Assembly (NCBI GenBank): GCA_964608615.1 | Contig: CAZSQG010000092.1 | Span: 1 to 14,686 of the forward strand | Origin: CALEUX01 sp964608615 | GTDB lineage: Bacteria; Bacteroidota; Bacteroidia; Bacteroidales; Marinilabiliaceae | Direction: 5' to 3' | DNA length: 14,686 nucleotides | Shown here: positions 6,497 through 14,686 of the stretch, piece after piece | Numbering within the stretch: position 1 is the first letter of the stretch | How the letters are laid out: each line of letters starts with the position of its first letter | Notes under the pieces: generated by a model | What the model saw: the letters and a program-made list of their open reading frames with translations, nothing else | Told to the model about the DNA's origin: nothing | Databases searched by the model: none | Translations under genes and position numbers: made by a program

Positions 6497-9301
6497 TTAT
6501 TTGTTGACCATTACTTTGGTGAAAACAGATGAGTTGTCTGAAGATGTAACCTTTAGGATGAATATCCCGGTTCCGAATTCTTCAAGATTGATTTTTGTTG
6601 TATGGATGCCAGTGTAATTGAATGAACCTATCACGACACCATTCAAGGTAGAAATTTCCACTTTTTTAATGGGCTTATTACTTATAATTTCAACCAAATT
6701 GATGGTTGGGTTTGGAGAAATCACGATCTTATTATCGTTCACTTCCTTCAAGCCGTTTAGTATTTCATTGGTTACATCCACTGTGTAAATTTGGTTAGTT
6801 TCGTCACCAGCTGTTACTGTAAAGGTAATAGCACCCGTTGAGAAGTTCACCGGTTGGCCCGAAGCAGGAGAAACAGTAGCCTGGTCGGAAACAGTGATGG
6901 TTGGTGCCAGGTTTGAAAGGTCGGTGCCATAGGGCATGGTTACTGCAATGGTATGGTTTATCTGGTCAATGCTGGTTGCAACTACTTGTCCCTCAATGGT
7001 AAAAGCTGTTATTTGCTTGATATTACTAGCATGGGTAACTGTAACCAAGTAGGTTCGCTCCAACAAACTCTCAGCCGTTACAGTATATTCAACCGGGCCG
7101 GATGAAAAGTCCTGAGCAACAGCGGATGCAGGAGATACTGTGGCATTGGGAGATGCAGTAATGGTTGGGGTAAGGTTGTTCAGTTCGGTTCCGGCTGGCA
7201 TCTTAACCAATATTGTGGAAGCTTCATTATCTATTACCGTTTCACCGATTTGTCCATCGATGGTAAAGGTTGAAATATCGTTTCCTGTGTAAATAAAGTT
7301 GAGAGACAATGTATAGTTTTTTGTTGTATGGTCTTCAGCGGTAACGGTATAAACTTCCACATTGTCTGATAAATCTACCGGGGTTTCCGAGGCTGGAGAA
7401 ATTGTTGCCTTATCTGATACTGTAATTATGGGCAACAGAGCAGATGTTTCTGTACCTTCCGGAAGAGTAACAATTATTGTGGAAGCTAACTCATCAATTA
7501 TAGCTGAAACTTGTCCAGGAATTTCAAAACTCACAATTTTCTTTTGATTGCTTAAGGATTCACGAATCACCCATTGTTCAGGATCAATTTCAACATTGGT
7601 AATTATTTTATTGGATGTAAAAGTATATTCCTGCTCCTTGGTATTGTTTAAAACCCGTTCGATTTGTGTTGTTCCGTCCGAGAAATAGAATTTAACATCG
7701 AGGTACATTTCAAAAACTTCTCTTAATGAATAAAGCTCTTTTTGTTTTTGAACAATGTTCAATGTAATAGTATTCTCGGAAGGGTTTGAAGAATAGGAGT
7801 TTGTGTAAACCGGATACCCTTTATCGTAAATCCATTGGTCAAAGAAAGTATCTAAATCAACGCCACTGATTGATTCACAATGATCGCGGAAGTCTTCGGT
7901 AGATGCATGTTTGTATAAAAACTGATCGCCTTGCGCGTAGCTTTTAATGCAGCTAAAGAACAACTCATCACCTATATATTTTCTAAGCATGTGAAGAACC
8001 CAGGCCCCTTTTTTATAGGCAATTTCATTAAAAATACTTTTATAATCAGAATCATCAGCAAGATATAGTGGTTCATTTTTGTTAAACCGAACACTCATGG
8101 AATTTAAGTGCGAATGGTAACTTTCTATGCTACCATTGTCTTCATGATACAAAGCCTCAGCATAGGTAGCAAATCCTTCATTTAACCAAACATGCTGCCA
8201 GGTTATATTGGTAATGGAAGTACCAAACCACATATGCGATAATTCATGAATCATGTTCACACGCCATATTTGGTCCAGAGAAAACATTATGGGATTGGTC
8301 TGGTTTTCTATTCCTGCTTCCACGGCTATCTGAGTAAATCCAAATTTCTCATCTTTGAAAGGATAATCTCCAAAATAGCTGATAAATGTATCAAACACCT
8401 CAGGTAAAAAACTAACTCCGTCTGAAGCCGCAACAGAGTGATTGGGAAATACATAGTGTTCAATCGGGAAGTTATGCCCGTTTTTATTATAAATTACTTG
8501 TAATTTCTCATAGTTGGAAGCGGCCACCATTATGTAATAGGGAACAATTGGGTGATTGTGCTGCCATTTAAAGGTTCGCTTAGCCCCATCTGTTGTTTCT
8601 CCTGTCATAAGGCCATTTGAAACGCCAATAAGCTGTTTGCCATCGTAGCTTACGTCGGGAAGGGTGATGTCAACCCATACACTGTTGGCTTTATCGGTTG
8701 TTCCATCTTTGCAGGGAAACCAGTAATGCGATAAATAGGGGGTCGAAAAGGTGGCGATGGCAGGAATAGTTGTACCTTTAGAAGAAGTGTATTGATCGAA
8801 CCGGAAGCCTTTATCAATATACGATCCTTCGGCCAAAGGCGGTTCACCATTGTAGAGAATACGTATCTTAACCGTTTCGGAAGTGTTATAGCTTTTTGTA
8901 AGGTTAATAGTTAAGATGTCGCCTACCCAAGTGTAGGAGGTGTTGGGTAATGATACCTCCTCTTCCATAACATTGGTGATGGTAAAACCTGAATGGAAAT
9001 TCAGTTTTACCTGAGTAAGGCCATCTGTTACCGGGACTAATTCAATATATGTATCACCTGAAATAGTCTTTGAAGTAATGTCAATATCAACCGCAATATG
9101 GTAAAAAGTAACATCAATATTGTTGTCGGTCTGTAACACTTCAGCAGAGGTAGCTAACGAGATAGGATAATCTCCATCAATTTTCTGAATAATTTTAGTG
9201 TGATTGTCACCAAGGGTTTCTTGTGCGTGGAAGTTGTTTGTAATCAGCAATGAAATCAAAACAACAATCAGTTTGTGATTAAGGCCGTTAAAATGTTTCA
9301 T
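6497..9301 (-). CDS. Secreted M1-family zinc metallopeptidase with three repeats and a T9SS sorting domain
   Basis: Numbering is from the ATG at 9301 (934 residues). The frame extends upstream to a GTG at 9325, but the ATG gives a normal signal peptide (MKHFNGLNHK, then a Leu/Ile/Val core ending near HAQ). The M1 domain has zinc ligands HELSH 352-356 and E375, transition-state tyrosine Y429 in AYKKG, and the amine-recognition motif as AGIEN at 329-333. A beta domain ends near DPEQWVIRE. Three repeats follow at 588-849. The C-terminus from about 858 is a type A Por-secretion-tail domain: a PNPT motif, a central STLNG turn, LxxFGTGIFILKV, and a final VMVNK. In known T9SS systems such a domain directs outer-membrane passage and cell-surface attachment or release. 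It is a close paralogue of the stop-interrupted gene on its left, sharing long near-identical stretches such as HNHPIVPYY and FFDQWIYD. The substrate is unknown; an aminopeptidase role is the family expectation. Confidence 0.92.
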   Translation of the reverse strand: MKHFNGLNHKLIVVLISLLITNNFHAQETLGDNHTKIIQKIDGDYPISLATSAEVLQTDNNIDVTFYHIAVDIDITSKTISGDTYIELVPVTDGLTQVKLNFHSGFTITNVMEEEVSLPNTSYTWVGDILTINLTKSYNTSETVKIRILYNGEPPLAEGSYIDKGFRFDQYTSSKGTTIPAIATFSTPYLSHYWFPCKDGTTDKANSVWVDITLPDVSYDGKQLIGVSNGLMTGETTDGAKRTFKWQHNHPIVPYYIMVAASNYEKLQVIYNKNGHNFPIEHYVFPNHSVAASDGVSFLPEVFDTFISYFGDYPFKDEKFGFTQIAVEAGIENQTNPIMFSLDQIWRVNMIHELSHMWFGTSITNITWQHVWLNEGFATYAEALYHEDNGSIESYHSHLNSMSVRFNKNEPLYLADDSDYKSIFNEIAYKKGAWVLHMLRKYIGDELFFSCIKSYAQGDQFLYKHASTEDFRDHCESISGVDLDTFFDQWIYDKGYPVYTNSYSSNPSENTITLNIVQKQKELYSLREVFEMYLDVKFYFSDGTTQIERVLNNTKEQEYTFTSNKIITNVEIDPEQWVIRESLSNQKKIVSFEIPGQVSAIIDELASTIIVTLPEGTETSALLPIITVSDKATISPASETPVDLSDNVEVYTVTAEDHTTKNYTLSLNFIYTGNDISTFTIDGQIGETVIDNEASTILVKMPAGTELNNLTPTITASPNATVSPASAVAQDFSSGPVEYTVTAESLLERTYLVTVTHASNIKQITAFTIEGQVVATSIDQINHTIAVTMPYGTDLSNLAPTITVSDQATVSPASGQPVNFSTGAITFTVTAGDETNQIYTVDVTNEILNGLKEVNDNKIVISPNPTINLVEIISNKPIKKVEISTLNGVVIGSFNYTGIHTTKINLEEFGTGIFILKVTSSDNSSVFTKVMVNK
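6755..7540 (-). repeat. Three tandem 87/88-residue repeats of the same family as the large array
   Basis: Units of 87, 88 and 87 residues start at KIVSFEIPGQ, DISTFTIDGQ and QITAFTIEGQ. They share the TIxVxMPxGT, LxPxI, ATVSPAS and YTVTAE elements with the array at 1-4267. The first unit has the shorter GQVSAIIDE start otherwise seen only in repeat 7 of the neighbouring gene (GQISAIIDE), suggesting exchange of units or a shared ancestral unit. Confidence 0.88.
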
Positions 9302-9930
9302 AAGTGAAGGCTTTTTTTTAGACACTAAATCCTTGAATCAAATATTATTGTATAATAGGAGTTTTAATTATTACGATATTTTATTAGCAGTTTACCCTAA
9401 TACAATTTAAGGAAAGATTTTTTGACACTTTACATTTTTTTTATATACAGAGTTAAATTATCCATACAACTTCTTTTTTTTGCGGATGAATGAACAAATT
9501 GAATCATAACTTTAAAATGGAATTGTCATTTAATAACGAATTATTTAGTCAGGGTGATTGTTTATAAGTCTGTTATAATATTGTCGTCTTCGAAAATTAT
9601 TTTCGTTTTTTCTCGAATTATTTGTCAAGGCTAGTGAAAATTGAATCATCTATGTACAAGGTGAATTCAAAGTTTATTATATTGACAAAACAATTTGTTA
9701 TAATGTTTGAAAAGTTTGTTTTTTGGTTTTTATTCGCTCATTGTTATTTATGGGTTGTTAATGTAATTTTAAAGGTTACTGGTAAAAAATGAATTGCATA
9801 TACCATTGGTTTGATCCATATTTGAGTTAGTTTTCAGATCAGCTATTACCTGTAAAATTGGGTTTTGTGAAATTGATTTTCGGTTGAGATACTTGGAGTG
9901 AGGTGTGATTAAACAGGTGGGTATAATGTT
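9302..9930. other. Long AT-rich divergent intergenic region
   Basis: It lies between the minus-strand peptidase gene and the plus-strand dehydratase gene, so it should contain both promoters. A weak AT-rich hairpin, CGAAAA-TTA-TTTTCG followed by six T (9591-9611), resembles a small plus-strand terminator but has no gene upstream of it. A candidate promoter is listed separately. I see no conserved small ORF, tRNA or long inverted repeat. Confidence 0.6.
9794..9824 (+). promoter_or_regulatory. Candidate Bacteroidota-type promoter for the dehydratase gene
   Basis: TTG at 9794-9796 is followed after 20 bp by CATATTTG at 9817-9824, which matches the Bacteroidota -7 consensus TAnnTTTG except at the first base. 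The predicted transcript would start near 9831 and have a leader of about 100 nt. The match is short and the region is AT-rich, so chance is possible. Confidence 0.3.
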
Positions 9931-11844
9931 ATGAAAGAGATATTAATAAAAGTTTTTAACGGACGTATTATTTCTCCCTGGTGGATATTGGCTATTGATG
10001 TTGTACTAATAGCTAATGCATTTATTATTGCCTATATTTTAAGACTGAATTTTTCCTTACCGTTTTATAGCGTCTCCGAGTTTTTATCCGGATCTTTTTA
10101 TGCTACAATTGTTTACACAATTGTTTTTTTTATTTTTGGAGTTCATAAAGGCGTAATTCGCCATACCAACTTTACAGAGCTTCGAGTATTATTAATTGCC
10201 TGCTTTGTCGCTTTTTCTTTTTTGATGGGGTCTGATGTTTTGGTGAAATTGTTAAAATGGAGTGATGAGTCAATAATTCCCCGGTTGGTTCTTGTACTTC
10301 ATTTTATGTTAGTCGTCCTTCTTGGGTTTGGATTTCGGCTGGCAGTAAGGGAAACATACTCCTATTTAACGCAACGAAAAGGTACTGTTAATGCTGTGAT
10401 TTATGGTGCCGGAGACCTTGGTCTTATAACGCTTGAGGCTATTAAAAATGATAAGGATAATCAGTATCAGGTTATTGGTTTTGTTGATGATGAGCCCTCA
10501 AAATGGAATATGAATTTACATTCAATTCCTGTAACCAGTTGGAAAGTCTTATTGGAAGATAATACTAAATTTAAAGATATTGAAGAGATTATCCTGGCTC
10601 TTTCAAATGTTACTGTTAAGCATAAGCAAGCCATTGCCGATGAGTGTTTGAAAAGAAACTGGAAGTTAAAAGTGATGCCTTCAGTTGGTAATTGGGTAAA
10701 TGGTATTTCAAACCGTGATCAGATCAGGGATGTTCGAATCGAAGATTTATTAGGTAGGGACGAGATTCAATTAAACCAGAAAAAGATACTTCTTGGACTT
10801 GAAAATAAAACAATTTTGGTTTCAGGTGCTGCCGGATCAATTGGTTCAGAAATAGTAAGGCAGCTACTTATGTTTCCAGTAAAAAAAATTATTTTGCTTG
10901 ATCAAGCCGAGTCGGCTCTTTACGATTTGCAGCAAGAGATTATTTTACGACATTATGATGCGCCCTTTCAGGTTGTTTTGGCCGATATTACAAATAAAAA
11001 CAGGATGATCAATGTTTTTAACGAACACAGGCCTCATATTGTATTTAATGCAGCTGCATACAAACATGTGCCCCTTATGGAAGATGCCCCTTATGAGGCG
11101 GTCAGAGTGAATATTGGGGGCACTCGGTTATTGGCCGATTTGTCAGTCGAATATGGCGTTGAGAAGTTTATAATGGTTAGTACGGATAAGGCTGTTAACC
11201 CAACTAATGTAATGGGTACATCCAAAAGAATCTGTGAGATATATATACAGTCACTATCACAAATTCCAGGAATGAAAACAGCTTTTGTTACTACACGGTT
11301 TGGTAATGTGCTGGGGTCAAATGGTTCGGTTGTTCCTCTTTTTAAAAAGCAGATAGCACAAGGAGGACCTGTTACAGTAACACACCCAGAGATTACCAGG
11401 TACTTTATGACTATACCGGAAGCTTGTCAATTGGTTCTTGAAGCCGCCTTTATGGGTAATGGGGGTGAAATATATGTGTTTGATATGGGAGAACCTGTTA
11501 GAATACTTGATTTGGCTGAAAAAATGATTAAGCTGTCGGGGTTAAAACTTGGAGTAGATATCGAAATTAAATTCACTGGATTACGACCTGGTGAAAAACT
11601 GTTCGAAGAATTGCTGGCTTCTAAGGAAAATACGATTCAAACGTATAATAGTAAAATTATGATCGGACATGTTTGTCCTTGTAATTATAATGAAATCAAT
11701 AAGGTTATTAAAGAATTATTAGATGTAGTTTACTTAGAACCTGAGGAGTCAATAGTTCTTCGTATGATGGATTTAGTACCTGAATTTGTACCTCAAAACC
11801 CACGATTTAAAAATTTATTAAAAGGAGCTGAGATAATTGCTTGA
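9931..11844 (+). CDS. Membrane-bound nucleotide-sugar 4,6-dehydratase, WbpM/PglF/CapD type
   Basis: The protein has 637 residues, the usual size for the long membrane form. Four hydrophobic segments lie at about 18-37, 56-72, 84-105 and 115-139. A first Rossmann-like region follows (YGAGDLG at 158-164), then the catalytic short-chain dehydrogenase domain from about 290: nucleotide-binding GAAGSIG at 299-305, NAAAYKHVPLMED around 373-385, and STDKAVNPTNVMGTSK at 417-432. The catalytic Tyr of YxxxK is replaced by Met (M428 with K432), as is typical for this large-dehydratase class. RFGNVLGSNGSV (456-467) and LRPGEKLFEELL (551-562) are further hallmarks. Family members convert UDP-GlcNAc or a related UDP-sugar to a 4-keto-6-deoxy sugar for surface polysaccharide or protein glycans; the exact product cannot be read here. 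AGGTGG at 9915-9920, 10 nt before the ATG, is a plausible ribosome binding site. The gene is monocistronic by its following terminator. Confidence 0.93.
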   Translation: MKEILIKVFNGRIISPWWILAIDVVLIANAFIIAYILRLNFSLPFYSVSEFLSGSFYATIVYTIVFFIFGVHKGVIRHTNFTELRVLLIACFVAFSFLMGSDVLVKLLKWSDESIIPRLVLVLHFMLVVLLGFGFRLAVRETYSYLTQRKGTVNAVIYGAGDLGLITLEAIKNDKDNQYQVIGFVDDEPSKWNMNLHSIPVTSWKVLLEDNTKFKDIEEIILALSNVTVKHKQAIADECLKRNWKLKVMPSVGNWVNGISNRDQIRDVRIEDLLGRDEIQLNQKKILLGLENKTILVSGAAGSIGSEIVRQLLMFPVKKIILLDQAESALYDLQQEIILRHYDAPFQVVLADITNKNRMINVFNEHRPHIVFNAAAYKHVPLMEDAPYEAVRVNIGGTRLLADLSVEYGVEKFIMVSTDKAVNPTNVMGTSKRICEIYIQSLSQIPGMKTAFVTTRFGNVLGSNGSVVPLFKKQIAQGGPVTVTHPEITRYFMTIPEACQLVLEAAFMGNGGEIYVFDMGEPVRILDLAEKMIKLSGLKLGVDIEIKFTGLRPGEKLFEELLASKENTIQTYNSKIMIGHVCPCNYNEINKVIKELLDVVYLEPEESIVLRMMDLVPEFVPQNPRFKNLLKGAEIIA

Positions 11845-11871
11845 TTTAAAATTATGAATAAGAATTATGTT

Positions 11872-11900
11872 GGGTGCTTACAGAGATAGCATCCTTTTTT
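11872..11900 (+). terminator. Rho-independent terminator of the dehydratase gene
   Basis: GGGTGCT (11872-11878) pairs with AGCATCC (11888-11894), seven pairs including one G-T, around a 9-nt loop. Six T (11895-11900), then G and four more T, follow directly. It begins 28 bp after the dehydratase stop codon and separates that gene from the beta-helix gene, which therefore needs its own promoter. I could not identify one with confidence in 11901-12060. Confidence 0.8.
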
Positions 11901-12060
11901 GTTTTAATAAAGCTGTTGGTTTTATTAGTTTCTTTACTCATAAGCGTTAAATTACTTGAGAAAACCATTTCATTATTAAGCCTGACTTTCATTGAAGACA
12001 ATAAAATTAAGCGTCTTTTCGTTTTTCTTTTACTGTTCAAACTATTTAACCAACGATGGA

Positions 12061-13932
12061 ATGAAAACTAGACTTATTATTATTTTAACATTCCTTATTG
12101 CTGTTCAGGTTATTGATGCTGGATCATTTTATGTTATGACAGCTGGATCACCTTCAGGAAATGGATCTATAACCAAGCCCTGGGATTTACAAACAGCATT
12201 AAAACAACCAACTAAAATTAATGCGGGAGATACCATCTGGATTTATGAGGGAACTTATGTTGGTGAATTTGTTTCACGATTGACAGGAAAAAATAATGCT
12301 CCAATAATTGTTAGAAATGTTCCCGGTAATAGAGTGGTTATCGATGGCGTGGGATCTGGAGATTTGGATGGAATATTACAAATAGAAGGTGAGTATGCAT
12401 GGTATTATGGGCTTATTATTACCAATTCAAGTACTGCTCGACTTGAATATTTGGGAGATGTTGATGATACGGATGGCGTTTGTATTTTAGGCGAGAACAA
12501 CAAATTAATTAATTGTATCATTCATAACTGCGGAGGGAATGGAATTGGCTTCTGGAGTACAGCCCTCGATTCAGAGATATATGGTTGCATAATTTATAAT
12601 AATGGATCCATAGGTGATGACCGTGGACACGGACACGGTATTTATGGGCAAAATGGAACTGGAACCAGATTGATTCGTGATAACATTCTTTTTAATTCTT
12701 TTGGGTTAGGAATTCACATCTATTCGGAAGGGGGCAGTATTCAGGGGTTTACCATTGAAGGTAATATGATGTTTAATAATGGATTACCAGGCAATGATTT
12801 TTTAGAAAGACATATTTTAGTAGGAGGTGGTCAACCTGCGGACCGTATTTTTATCAAATCGAATTATCTGTTTAACAGACCCGATTATTACGCAAAAGCT
12901 GGGATTCAATTGGGTTATAAAGCTGCGAATGTTAATGCCGAATGTTCAAACAATTACATGGGCAATTGTAATTTTTACGTAATCAAGAAATGGAATTCTG
13001 TGAAATTTTCAGGTAATTCAGTTTTTTCATCTTCTAGCTCGATGCAACTAATTTCCTTCGATAATTTTCAAAATATATCCAATCCTTATTTCAATTATAA
13101 CCAATACAGAAACGGACTTTTTGAATCACAATCATTTGATGCCTGGAAAGCCTCCAGTGGTCAAGATAAAAATAGTACTTATAGTTCAAAACTTCCGGAT
13201 AAGACAGAATACATACTGAGAAAAAATTATTATGAATCAGGTCGGGCCAATCTGGTGATTTATAACTGGGGTAAGCAAAATACCGTTAATGTTGATTTGT
13301 CTGGATTTTTGGCTAATGGTTCGGAATACAAAATCTATGATGTTTCTAACTATAATGCAGGACCCATTTCGTCCGGTACTTATAATGGAGGAACAATAGG
13401 CATCTCTATGCTTTTGTCAAAGGTTGAGCTACCTTATGGCAATATACCGGATAAGGCACGATTTAAGCATACTGCTCCCGATTATGGAGTGTTTCTGATA
13501 GTAGGTCCTTCTAAACAGGGAGGAATGCCTCACAATCCGCCTATGCCTGACAAGGAACAATCGACCCCATTAAGGATTTTGAATCATTATCCTAATCCTA
13601 CAGTTGATCTGTTATCGATTGATTTTTATTCTCCTGATGAGAATAGGGTTGTTGTTGAAGTGGTTGACCTTAATGGGAGGATTATAAATTCTGAGTATTA
13701 TTATCCTAAAGAAGGTAAAAATACCTATGTTGTTAATCTGGCTGAATTTCCATCTGGAATGTATATGGTTGCTGTTTTTAATGGTGACAAAAGGTCATCA
13801 TGTAAGGTGATTAAGAAAGATTTTGTGTTAAAATCTAAAAAAGACTCAGATCTACCTGAGTCAGGTGAGGAGTTGTTATTTAAATGGTCTTTATTAGCCT
13901 GGCGTTTTAAGAAGAGGTCTGTTCTTGTGTAA
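12061..13932 (+). CDS. Secreted right-handed parallel beta-helix protein with T9SS-type sorting domain and C-terminal extension
   Basis: The protein has 623 residues from the ATG at 12061. The open frame reaches back to an ATG at 11992, but 12061 places a clean signal peptide (MKTRLIIILTFLIAVQVIDA) at the N-terminus. Residues 22-100 match the opening of secreted beta-helix proteins: FYVMTAGSPSGNGS, KPWDLQTAL, AGDTIWIYEGTY, and a ride into the first coils. Coils with repeated NNxI/NCII/NNG patterns run to about 330, including HGHGIYGQNGTG. Residues 395-480 look like a small beta-sandwich. A type A Por-secretion-tail domain runs from about 503 (LNHYPNPTVD, VVDLNGR, LAEFPSGMYMV) to CKVIKK at 581-586. 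The chain then continues for 37 residues rich in Lys/Arg, where sorting domains normally end. Beta-helix proteins include polysaccharide lyases and binding proteins; I see no diagnostic catalytic set, so no activity is assigned. Confidence 0.85.
   Translation: MKTRLIIILTFLIAVQVIDAGSFYVMTAGSPSGNGSITKPWDLQTALKQPTKINAGDTIWIYEGTYVGEFVSRLTGKNNAPIIVRNVPGNRVVIDGVGSGDLDGILQIEGEYAWYYGLIITNSSTARLEYLGDVDDTDGVCILGENNKLINCIIHNCGGNGIGFWSTALDSEIYGCIIYNNGSIGDDRGHGHGIYGQNGTGTRLIRDNILFNSFGLGIHIYSEGGSIQGFTIEGNMMFNNGLPGNDFLERHILVGGGQPADRIFIKSNYLFNRPDYYAKAGIQLGYKAANVNAECSNNYMGNCNFYVIKKWNSVKFSGNSVFSSSSSMQLISFDNFQNISNPYFNYNQYRNGLFESQSFDAWKASSGQDKNSTYSSKLPDKTEYILRKNYYESGRANLVIYNWGKQNTVNVDLSGFLANGSEYKIYDVSNYNAGPISSGTYNGGTIGISMLLSKVELPYGNIPDKARFKHTAPDYGVFLIVGPSKQGGMPHNPPMPDKEQSTPLRILNHYPNPTVDLLSIDFYSPDENRVVVEVVDLNGRIINSEYYYPKEGKNTYVVNLAEFPSGMYMVAVFNGDKRSSCKVIKKDFVLKSKKDSDLPESGEELLFKWSLLAWRFKKRSVLV
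13837..13862 (-). terminator. Minus-strand intrinsic terminator, inside the 3' end of the beta-helix gene
   Basis: GACTCAG (13843-13849) and CTGAGTC (13856-13862) form a perfect 7-bp stem with a 6-nt loop. On the minus strand it is followed by six T (13842-13837); on the plus strand no T run follows. It is therefore oriented to end the methyltransferase transcript, about 165 bp past that gene's stop, and lies within the extended end of the convergent beta-helix coding region. Confidence 0.7.
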
Positions 13933-13975
13933 AATTAATTCTTTATCAGTAGTATATAGCTTTGTTTTCAATGGA

Positions 13976-13992
13976 AAATCAGATTCTGATTT
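13976..13992. other. Short perfect hairpin in the convergent intergenic gap
   Basis: AAATCAG and CTGATTT form a 7-bp stem with a 3-nt loop between the two convergent genes. No run of five or more T follows on either strand. It could be a weak bidirectional terminator for the beta-helix gene, which otherwise lacks a visible one, but the stem is AT-rich. Confidence 0.35.
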
Positions 13993-14027
13993 AAACTGCT
14001 AATGGTAGTATATGATTGTTTGATAAA

Positions 14028-14686
14028 TTATTTTGCTGCAGTAATAATTAAAGGAAACGACTCTTTTATCATTGTTGCCCGGTCAAAACTTCCAAAAAAA
14101 TTTATTTGATTAAAGCCGGCCTCATCCAATAAGTGATATAATAAATCGCGACGAATTGGTAGTAATGGTACGCTGTTTCGTATTACCTGCTTTGTTTGCT
14201 TAACAGTAAGAATGGTTTTAAAATTAATCAACTCATCCTGCTCTCTGAATTCATATATTCTTTCAAAAGTGATGAATTCATTGTCAATTACAGGCAAGCT
14301 ATCTAAGCCCTGGTCTAGCACATAATCGTAGTTGATTATTTGTAGAATAAGTTTGCCCGTTGGATTTAAAACCTTGTAAGAATGATTAAAAAAGGCCAGT
14401 ATTTCACCGGGTCGCTGCAAATGAACAAGCGTATTTCCGAAACAAACTACAGCATCCTGTGAATTGACCGGGAAAAACTCCTGTAATTTTAACATATTCA
14501 GTTTTAAAAAAGATGCTCGTTTCTCAAGAACACCTTTTTTGCGGGCAATGGAGAGCATAGGTTCATCCAGATCAATGCCGGTAACAAAAGCTCCTGATGC
14601 CGACAGACTTAAAGAGAGGTTGCCTGTGCCGCAACCCACGTCAATGATATGTTTTCCGTAAACGCCTTCAATCTCGGTGTCAATAA
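14028..14686 (-). CDS. Class I SAM-dependent methyltransferase, N-terminus beyond the right edge
   Basis: The frame is open from the right edge to TAA at 14028-14030, showing 218 residues. The visible start reads IDTEIEGVYGKHIIDVGCGTGN, so the GTG inside the DVGCGTG motif is not the real start. Motif I (DVGCGTGN) binds S-adenosylmethionine. It is followed by GIDLD, whose acidic residue normally contacts the ribose, then a CFGNTLVHL strand-4 segment and KLILQIINYDYVL. The order and spacing fit the Methyltransf_11/25 superfamily, where proteins are usually around 240-260 residues, so perhaps 25-40 residues are missing. The C-terminal GFNQINFFGSF strand is also typical. The substrate cannot be deduced. 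The gene converges with the beta-helix gene, with 95 bp between the two stop codons. Confidence 0.85.
   Translation of the reverse strand, partial: IDTEIEGVYGKHIIDVGCGTGNLSLSLSASGAFVTGIDLDEPMLSIARKKGVLEKRASFLKLNMLKLQEFFPVNSQDAVVCFGNTLVHLQRPGEILAFFNHSYKVLNPTGKLILQIINYDYVLDQGLDSLPVIDNEFITFERIYEFREQDELINFKTILTVKQTKQVIRNSVPLLPIRRDLLYHLLDEAGFNQINFFGSFDRATMIKESFPLIITAAK

Noticed and set aside
9302..9325. GTG at 9325 as the start of the smaller M1 peptidase
   Set aside because: The ATG at 9301 gives a normal signal peptide that aligns with the paralogue; the extra eight residues only add a Lys-rich stretch.
9490..9697. AACAAATTG ... CAATTTGTT as inverted repeats flanking an invertible promoter before the dehydratase gene
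   Set aside because: Only 9 bp match, the flanks do not extend the match, and such AT-rich matches are expected by chance in this region.
9683..9705. TTGACA plus TATAAT as a sigma-70 style promoter
   Set aside because: The spacing is only 11 bp, far from 17, and Bacteroidota primary promoters use a different pattern.
11992..12060. ATG at 11992 as the start of the beta-helix protein
   Set aside because: It would place 23 unrelated residues before a clear signal peptide beginning at the 12061 ATG.
11874..12071. A 65-codon hydrophobic plus-strand open frame between the dehydratase and beta-helix genes
   Set aside because: It overlaps the dehydratase terminator hairpin and the beta-helix start, has low-complexity Leu/Val content and no recognisable start signal.

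Overview
The window looks like AT-rich chromosomal DNA from a member of the Bacteroidota. Three lines of evidence point there: type IX secretion (T9SS) C-terminal sorting domains of the Por-secretion-tail type on two proteins, M1 metallopeptidases joined to long tandem beta-sandwich repeats, and start sites mostly without strong Shine-Dalgarno sequences. The genus cannot be read from this sequence.

Left part (1-9301, minus strand): two tandem paralogous genes encode secreted M1-family zinc metallopeptidases. The right-hand copy (6497-9301) is complete, with signal peptide, M1 catalytic domain, three ~88-residue repeats and a T9SS sorting domain. The left-hand copy (6001 leftward) has a closely similar catalytic domain followed by a very long stalk of the same repeat type: 16 complete repeats plus part of a 17th before the window ends. 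An in-frame TAA at 1190-1192 interrupts repeat 12. The same frame then stays open, with clear repeat coding, to base 1. It is therefore either a real nonsense mutation that removes the distal stalk and any sorting domain, or a sequence error. A strong hairpin terminator separates the two genes, so they appear to be transcribed independently.

Middle part (9302-11900, plus strand): a 629-bp AT-rich divergent intergenic region is followed by a membrane-bound nucleotide-sugar 4,6-dehydratase of the WbpM/PglF/CapD type, a polysaccharide or glycan biosynthesis enzyme. It ends at its own intrinsic terminator.

Right part (12061-14686): a secreted right-handed beta-helix protein with a T9SS-type sorting domain carries an unusual 37-residue C-terminal extension. 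It converges on a partial SAM-dependent methyltransferase on the minus strand whose N-terminus lies beyond the right edge. The likely terminator of the methyltransferase lies inside the 3' extension of the beta-helix gene.

Taken together, this is a cell-surface and secretion neighbourhood: two surface proteases of very different reach, a glycan-precursor enzyme and a secreted beta-helix protein. I see no IS element, CRISPR array, tRNA, rRNA or phage gene. The most notable items are the stop-interrupted giant peptidase-stalk protein and the extended T9SS domain.
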